32,136 bases of DNA, taken from assembly GCF_000003815.2 (NCBI RefSeq), contig NC_049982.1:32980603-33012738 (forward strand), in the 5' to 3' direction. This document shows positions 27,301 to 32,136 of this stretch, in pieces (the stretch's first letter is position 1; every line of letters begins with the position of its first letter). The position numbers and the translations under genes were made by a program. Source of the stretch: Branchiostoma floridae. Its lineage: Eukaryota > Chordata > Leptocardii > Amphioxiformes > Branchiostomatidae. Under the pieces are notes generated by a model. The model was not told the origin of the DNA and did no database searches. It was given only the letters and a program-made list of their open reading frames with translations.

Positions 27301-30300
27301 AAGGCCGTTCAGCCTGTACAAACATCATGTGCACACCTACAAGAATCATGGAAAGCCAACAGCTTCTGTAAATAAAAATCTCACCAAGATCAATTTAGAA
27401 ACATTATTTATTCGGTAAGATTTGATATTTAGTTCTATGTAAAGCTAACAGAAGGAATAAACATTTTCATCTGTTCCTACAAGATTAAGTAGTTAAGCCC
27501 TGGGGGGTCAACTATTCTCTGCTACAGAAAGTGGCATAGGAAATAGGGACCATCTCAAACTAGAAAAGTCTTCAAAACTAGTGACCAGAACAAAGGAAAG
27601 GAAGATATCATCACTATCTGTTTATAAATACTTCATGTAACTTTATATAATACATAACTGTTTATGAAATGCATTATCATTGAAGTGGAATAACAATTTT
27701 GCAATGGCAGATAAACATACTAAAACATGATTTTGTAATTGGAAACGTAACTAGTAATTATGCCCCAGTCAGAACCCATTTAGGGTTTAGAATGTATTAT
27801 TTCAGCTTGTTGACGTTGCTGGTACAACTTTACACAACCTTCCATACAGATTAATGGTTTACAAGTACAAGACAAGCCACTCACTATTGATGTTTAATAG
27901 GTCATGTGATAATTGATCTGTCCTTTGGCATGTCAGGAACTCATTATATGTCATGTAAATGTAGCTCATTTTTCTTAGGGGAAATGTTAACTACTAGTAG
28001 CTAGAAGGGCGTACAAACATTATCTGCTCTAATGGAAAGGAGTTATAGCTATTTGGAAAAATCAGACACATTTTAAATTTCAAATCCTCGTCATAATCAT
28101 TATCCGGGGCCACTGGCATCAAATTCAAAATATTTTTAACTTGAATATTCCTGTGTTGCTGTTTGGATGATTATTGCCTATTGTAATGAACAGATCCTGT
28201 CAAATGCCTTATTGAACAAATAGAACCCCCTATTCTATATTGAACACCTCTGTCAAAAACTGCCCCATTAGACAGAAATGGCTGTTTTTGACGGAGGTGT
28301 CTAAATAGAACCATGATCGAACAGGGGGCGGAGTTTTTGGATCGGTCCATTGATGTGAGAAAAATAGGTTAGTTTATTCTATTTGATATGTTGGAAGGTT
28401 AGTTAGTACACATACCAGGTGTGTAATATAGTATCAGCAGCTATCCCACAGCTTCTAATTGCCTGTCTGTGATCAATAGGCTGCCACACAATACTGGGGC
28501 TTCAACCAGGTCAATTATCATGCACCATTTAGCGCTTAAATTCATGTGTAGTCTAACAAAGCCTTTGTCAGATCTACCACTGTTATACAGACATCCTGCA
28601 TGGTTCGTGCTGATTTGGACAATTTACTTACCCAATCATGCCAGGGAAGGGTGCTGTGGTGAATGTCTTATTAGTTTGCAATTTAACTGCTTTGAGCCAC
28701 TGGGATATAGAATGCAGCCTAATGATTTGATCATGTCAAATTAAAACATGAGAAAAATTTTTTTGGAAAGAATATTATATCAATGAAATTTATGAAATTG
28801 TAAATCATGTGGATAAACCGGATAGTAAGTGTGCTAGTATGATATGCTACCAGATTCCTACTGTGATGGCAGTCTTGACACAGTTCATGAAGTACCAAGA
28901 GAAAGGAGTGCCTGATGTTTATAATCAGTACTGGTTAAAGATTAAAAGTCTCAGTTGTCTCCTTGTCAACCATCTGCAGTTGGTTGTCAGGAGTGCTGTA
29001 GAGACTTTATTGATAGGTTCTCTGAAAGCAGTTTGGGCCAAGCCAAGTTAATTTCTTAGTTAGTTTCTTTTAAAGGAAATAAATGGAGTGGGCAATAAAA
29101 CAGAAAAAAAAAGAACAATTTTGCAAGTCAACATACCAGCTACACGGGTTGATTTGTTGATATTTCTGTAACTGTTTTGGTGAATAGGAGGCCAGCTTTG
29201 AACACTTTGAGGTTCATTCATATTCAGAATAGAGCATTTCAAATATGTTATTTCTTTCAAAATAGAAAAAATGAATGGATGTTGCCTTATAAGGGGGCCA
29301 ATGCCCTTTTCCGTAATTGGCATTTTTAAGTGTTTCATAGCGGGACCGCTCGAATTCAACGTAGAGTGTAATTGGTGCATTTTGTGGCAAAGTTTACTCA
29401 TGAAAATGCAGAAAGTTGCGTTTTCTTTCCAGATTTCAAAATTTCATTGGACCTTCCTTGCGATGGCTAGCCTATTTGGCACTGGAGTTGGTGAAAATAT
29501 GTTGCGGAAGCGTCACCTTCAAATACCTTTTAACTAATAGAAATTTTATTATCGAACTTTGCTTCATTAGCAAGCAAAATGTGCCCCTCAATTCAAGATG
29601 TTCAAGAATTCAATTTTTTCTCTGGACGACCCTTGCGACGGCACTCACGACACTCCATTGCTTGTCGCCCTCAAAAATCATTTCTCCCACAGAAATGTCA
29701 TTTAATTAAGCATAGTCTTTCTGCAAAATTTGTCCATCAAAATGCAGGAAATGGAGTTTCAAAGGGTCCAGATTTCAAAATTTCCCCAGCATTGTTGGGA
29801 CCCCCCATGGGGGCCCCCTCATAAGTTACAATATTAACACAAGTCATTTAACATACAATATGTACATTGATCCAAATGCTATGATGCTAGACTATTACTT
29901 GCTTTCTGCCTCACTCATGTTTTCAAGACATGCTAAGAAAAGTCGTTTATTTTTGCAGCCCCCAACTTGAAAGGCCGGCCACGGAAGAAGCACAGACTTA
30001 AACTGAAGCATAAGGACGGAGAGAAGCATGTCCTTAGTGGGGAGGGCAGAGGCCTCAAGGGAAAGGTAACAATTTATTTATTTCATTTGGACCATAGATT
30101 GTTTGTAAGGTAAATAAGGGTCAGATATTTTCCAAACTTACATCTGCGTGTATTACCTCCGTGATAAATGGATGTATTGATTCTGACACATTTGTGTGTG
30201 TGTTTCCGGGTATTTGTCAGTATTGTGCGGATGGATTGCAATCATTTACATTTCGTATGTAGGTAGGTCTTGAGAAGTCAACGGTCAATATCGATTTTGG

Positions 30301-32136
30301 GCCCTCTTGTGGATGACCTTGGTTTTGTTACAGAACTACAGGATTTTTTTGTTTTTCAATCTCTTTCAAGGAGGATAACAACAAAGAAATGGCCGATTTT
30401 TATGATATTTGGTACAAAGGTAGCTTAGACAAAGATGTAAACAGTGAAACTCCACTTATGCAAGAATTGAACGTCAACTGTTTGAATATGTACCTTACCG
30501 CTGCTAAATAAAGTAATAGAATGTGTAACCAGCAAATAAAGCATCGAACAATCTCCTCAAGTGAGATCATCTGAATATCATGTACTTATAACGAAGAAAA
30601 GAAAGAATATTCAGAATGTTTGTAGTTGTGGCCCCAAAATTGTACAATACACACCTAGTGAAATACATACCCAAGGAGAAGACTGCAATAAATGAAGCCA
30701 TGACTTTACTTTTAGTATGTTTCCTGTAACTGATTACCATAGGCATAGACTGGTTACTTCTTGATGTTTGCATATGTCTGTTGTGTCATTTACCCAGCAC
30801 TTTTGTCCATGACTTTGTGTATGTTGCATCTTAAGTTACACGTTGCATTGCCACATTTTTGAGTCCTTGAAATGTAAAGAGCTTCAAGAAGTTATCTCCT
30901 GTCACAGACTCGGTCCCAGCACTGTCTCTACAAATCTTTGCTAACATCCTGAATGAAGTACAGTATTGGTGTAGATCTGTTTTTGTATTTTCCTACTAAC
31001 AATTTTAGTAACATATAGTCAAGTAACTCTGCTTTCTATGTCTGCACTCTGGCCCAGGAGAAAGGATAAAGCAGGTACTTTCAGGTGCGCACCTGTCACG
31101 ACTGTTGTGGGTGTTCATGTGAAGCATGTGTTGTTTGTTGCATGTCACTACATTCATTACTTTGTAATGTTACACCCTCGGGCTATTCTCCACTGATACG
31201 TAATGGTTTGTCTCATAACAATACCCCTGACTGTGTAGTCTGATCAACACCATTGTACAACTGCTGCGAAAAGTTGCCCTCCTTTAGTTTTTTCAAATGA
31301 CAAAATCAAAGACTAATGCTAATATTTCAGAAGGCCTTGATCCCAAGTTTGTGCCTCAATATTACCTCCACATAACTGAATCTGGGGATGAAGAAATTGT
31401 TGTACATATTATGTGTTATTATTATCCAAAAATATGTATAACATTTAGAGCTGTCTCCAGCTACAGTTTTTTTTCTGTCTCACTCATTGTTTGGGAGCCC
31501 ATGTGTTGATTTTCCTTGTAACGTAACGTAACGTGGTTTAATTTGTCATTCCAAGCTTATGAAAATACATTTCAACAGTTTCATGTCACAGAGTTTAGAT
31601 TTTGGGATGGATTTTCCGTCACAACAAATAAACAAATTTCTCATGAGACTTGGTAACAATATAATATTATTATTGTTATTATCATATATACATAGATATA
31701 TCAAGAGAGACCTCTCGCATGTCAAATATGTATAAACATCTTTGTTTATGGTATAAAGAGTGAAGACCTGGGCAGCTAGCCAATGCGTGCCATCAATCCC
31801 AAGAGCTGTTCACTTTACTTTCCGTTTGGTAAAGAATTTAGTCAAGGCAAATATATCGAGGAATGCTTATACCATAGAACCAATGGTGTAAATGACATGC
31901 TAGACCCAATATGTTGACTATTCATACGTATAGATAACCCATATACATGTATGTCTGTTTAGTTGTACTGTAAGTAGTTGTTATACATGTAGAGCTTACG
32001 AAAGTCGCTGTACTTTTATCGTGTCAATGAAGATTTTCTGTCTGGAATCCTGGCTGTAGGGCCACTGGGATGGGAAGCTGCTGCTAAAGGCTGAGGGGAA
32101 CAGCCGCACACGTAAGCCGGGTGACCGTGAGGAGGA
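18308..32136 (+). CDS. ARID5: ARID5 (ARID5B-like) chromatin regulator, 5' part, six coding exons
   Basis: The gene encodes the N-terminal region of an AT-rich-interaction-domain protein; in vertebrates ARID5B works with the demethylase PHF2. Exons 18308-18319, 19331-19585, 22560-22776, 23230-23460, 29959-30065 and 32060 to the edge join in frame to about 299 residues. WVGSSCGQHGPYTFYKAFRF, GKPRILSLGEFFFLRY, LQLLWED, LLSSSRLYFLPEDTPQGR and SVIVLSYPRYCRFRAI closely match human ARID5B, as do ALGGFSVVR, ILYC/IMYCQDSF and ICDELAPNLKGRPRKK. KGRPRKK (about 243-249) is an AT-hook-like basic motif. The ARID itself lies right of the window. Human ARID5A lacks this N-terminal region, so this probable single-copy orthologue of both genes keeps the ARID5B form. 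The first exon is the least certain part. Confidence 0.93.
18320..19330 (+). other. ARID5 intron 1 (proposed)
   Basis: Begins GTACGA and ends TGTCTTTCCTGCAG. AT-rich with no exon or clear repeat seen. Confidence 0.5.
19331..19585 (+). CDS. ARID5: ARID5 coding exon 2
   Basis: Encodes 85 residues from WVGSSCGQHG to DEEHGQ, the most strongly conserved block with human ARID5B. The acceptor is TTTCCTGCAG and the donor GGCCAG|GTAAAA, phase 0 at both ends. If exon 1 is wrong, this exon starts at the ATG at 19310 instead. Confidence 0.95.
19586..22559 (+). other. ARID5 intron 2
   Basis: AT-rich intron without recognisable exons. It contains the CTAGCC palindrome pair at 22311-22371. Open frames within it are chance. 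Confidence 0.8.
22311..22371. repeat. Pair of CTAGCC palindromes related to the 14665 motif
   Basis: TGACAGACTAGCCTGTCA (22311-22328) and ACAGGCTAGCCTGT (22351-22364) are self-complementary or nearly so. In reverse orientation the second, with its AAAAGC flank, matches AGGCTTTTGACAGGCTAGCC at 14658-14677. This marks a small dispersed element family. Confidence 0.6.
22560..22776 (+). CDS. ARID5: ARID5 coding exon 3
   Basis: Encodes HEVVAVSQKLILRVQDLASW.. to KERQETG, aligning with the DEVIAVSEKVIVKLEDLVKW segment of ARID5B. The acceptor is TGCTGTAG and the donor ACAG|GTAAAG in phase 1. Confidence 0.93.
23230..23460 (+). CDS. ARID5: ARID5 coding exon 4
   Basis: Encodes AQSDDEPSVIVLSYPRYCRF.. 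to HICDEL, matching the VIVLSYPQYCRYRS..ICDE block. The acceptor is TTCTCTAG and the donor CTAG|GTAGGT in phase 1. Confidence 0.95.
26734..26746 (+). promoter_or_regulatory. Perfect DR1 nuclear-receptor site
   Basis: AGGTCA G AGGTCA: two consensus half-sites with one-base spacing, the classical element for RXR heterodimers, HNF4 or COUP-type receptors. It lies inside ARID5 intron 4. Function is inferred from the motif only. Confidence 0.5.
28244..28300. repeat. Hairpin / small fold-back element
   Basis: ACACCTCTGTCAAAAAC and GTTTTTGACGGAGGTGT are inverted with one mismatch around a 23-base loop. Weaker outer arms (CCCCCTATTC and GAACAGGGGG) extend it to about 28226-28327. It lies in ARID5 intron 4. 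Confidence 0.7.
29399..29784. repeat. Two diverged copies of a dispersed repeat unit
   Basis: CCAGATTTCAAAATTTC occurs at 29429-29445 and 29768-29784. Each copy is preceded by a related AAAATGCAG(A/G)AA segment. The intervening sequence is also repeat-like (a CCCCCATGGGGG palindrome follows near 29802). Family unknown. Confidence 0.5.
29959..30065 (+). CDS. ARID5: ARID5 coding exon 5 (AT-hook-like)
   Basis: Encodes APNLKGRPRKKHRLKLKHKD through GRGLKGK. It is strongly basic and may act as a nuclear localisation or AT-hook segment. The acceptor is TTTTTGCAG and the donor GGAAAG|GTAACA in phase 0. Confidence 0.93.
30066..32059 (+). other. ARID5 intron 5
   Basis: No exon seen. It contains an E-box palindrome CAGGTGCGCACCTG (31082-31095) and a short TAACG tandem (near 31517-31533). 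Confidence 0.75.
32060..32136 (+). CDS. ARID5: ARID5 coding exon 6 (left part)
   Basis: After TGGCTGTAG the frame continues GHWDGKLLLKAEGNSRTRKP.. to the window edge. It lies in the poorly conserved linker before the ARID, so assignment rests on the acceptor, the phase and the open basic/acidic sequence. Confidence 0.7.

Larger units (their letters stand above)
23461..29958 (+). other. ARID5 intron 4 (long)
   Basis: A 6.5-kb intron with no exon seen. Landmarks are a truncated copy of the CTCCAAGCAGAGGTT repeat end (23525-23539), a poly-G run near 25528-25538, a DR1 nuclear-receptor-type site at 26734-26746, a hairpin at 28244-28300, and a diverged repeated unit at 29399-29445 and 29734-29784. 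A long first-half intron is a plausible place for enhancers. Confidence 0.8.

Noticed and set aside
31066-31077. Extra ARID5 exon after CTGGCCCAG
   Set aside because: A donor-like GCAG|GTACTT follows, but the short interval has an in-frame stop in the required phase.
1-32136. CRISPR array, prophage or bacterial operon
   Set aside because: No regularly spaced repeats and no bacterial gene organisation; introns and animal gene families dominate.

Overview
The window looks like chordate nuclear DNA, most likely from a lancelet (Branchiostoma). The genes are split by spliceosomal introns with GT..AG ends, the encoded proteins match animal families (T-box, CD39-type ecto-NTPDase, ARID5), the introns are full of small fold-back elements and tRNA-derived SINEs, and the palindrome AACGTT is unusually common, which I associate with lancelet genomes. 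There is no sign of bacterial operons, CRISPR arrays or rRNA. The lancelet assignment is an inference, and the species cannot be told.

Layout. (1) 1-2347, minus strand: the first coding exon of a T-box transcription factor carrying an N-terminal eh1 Groucho-binding motif, then the start of its intron, which holds several repeats. (2) 3127-4393: a 5'-truncated LINE insertion with an uninterrupted 340-codon reverse-transcriptase fragment and an 8-bp target-site duplication. (3) 5963-12803, minus strand: a complete nine-coding-exon ecto-nucleoside triphosphate diphosphohydrolase of the CD39/ENTPD1-2-3-8 type (528 aa, all five apyrase conserved regions, a membrane segment at each end). (4) 13577-14107, minus strand: an uncharacterised 176-aa ubiquitin-like protein with a hydrophobic C-terminus. 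(5) About 15.36-15.72 kb: a leader exon and promoter-like region for the minus-strand genes. (6) 14.7-17.0 kb: tRNA-derived SINE copies, two of them in near-identical tandem. (7) 18191 to the right edge, plus strand: the 5' part of an ARID5 (ARID5B-like) gene. Six coding exons give about 299 residues of the conserved N-terminal region; the ARID DNA-binding domain lies beyond the window.

How they relate. The ENTPD and ubiquitin-like genes point left and ARID5 points right, so the 15.4-18.3 kb interval lies between two divergent transcription units. It is rich in AACGTT, ETS, CCAAT, E-box, CRE and octamer-like sites. I see no biochemical pathway linking the genes. ENTPD acts at the cell surface on extracellular nucleotides, while the T-box and ARID5 proteins are nuclear regulators.

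The best leads are a proposed four-codon first exon of ARID5 beside a CRE/octamer promoter, a start-stop uORF just upstream of it, the unassigned ubiquitin-like membrane protein whose stop codon overlaps its poly(A) signal, the divergent T-box exon, and several transposable elements whose ends and target duplications can be read directly. I did not find a convincing new multi-gene system.
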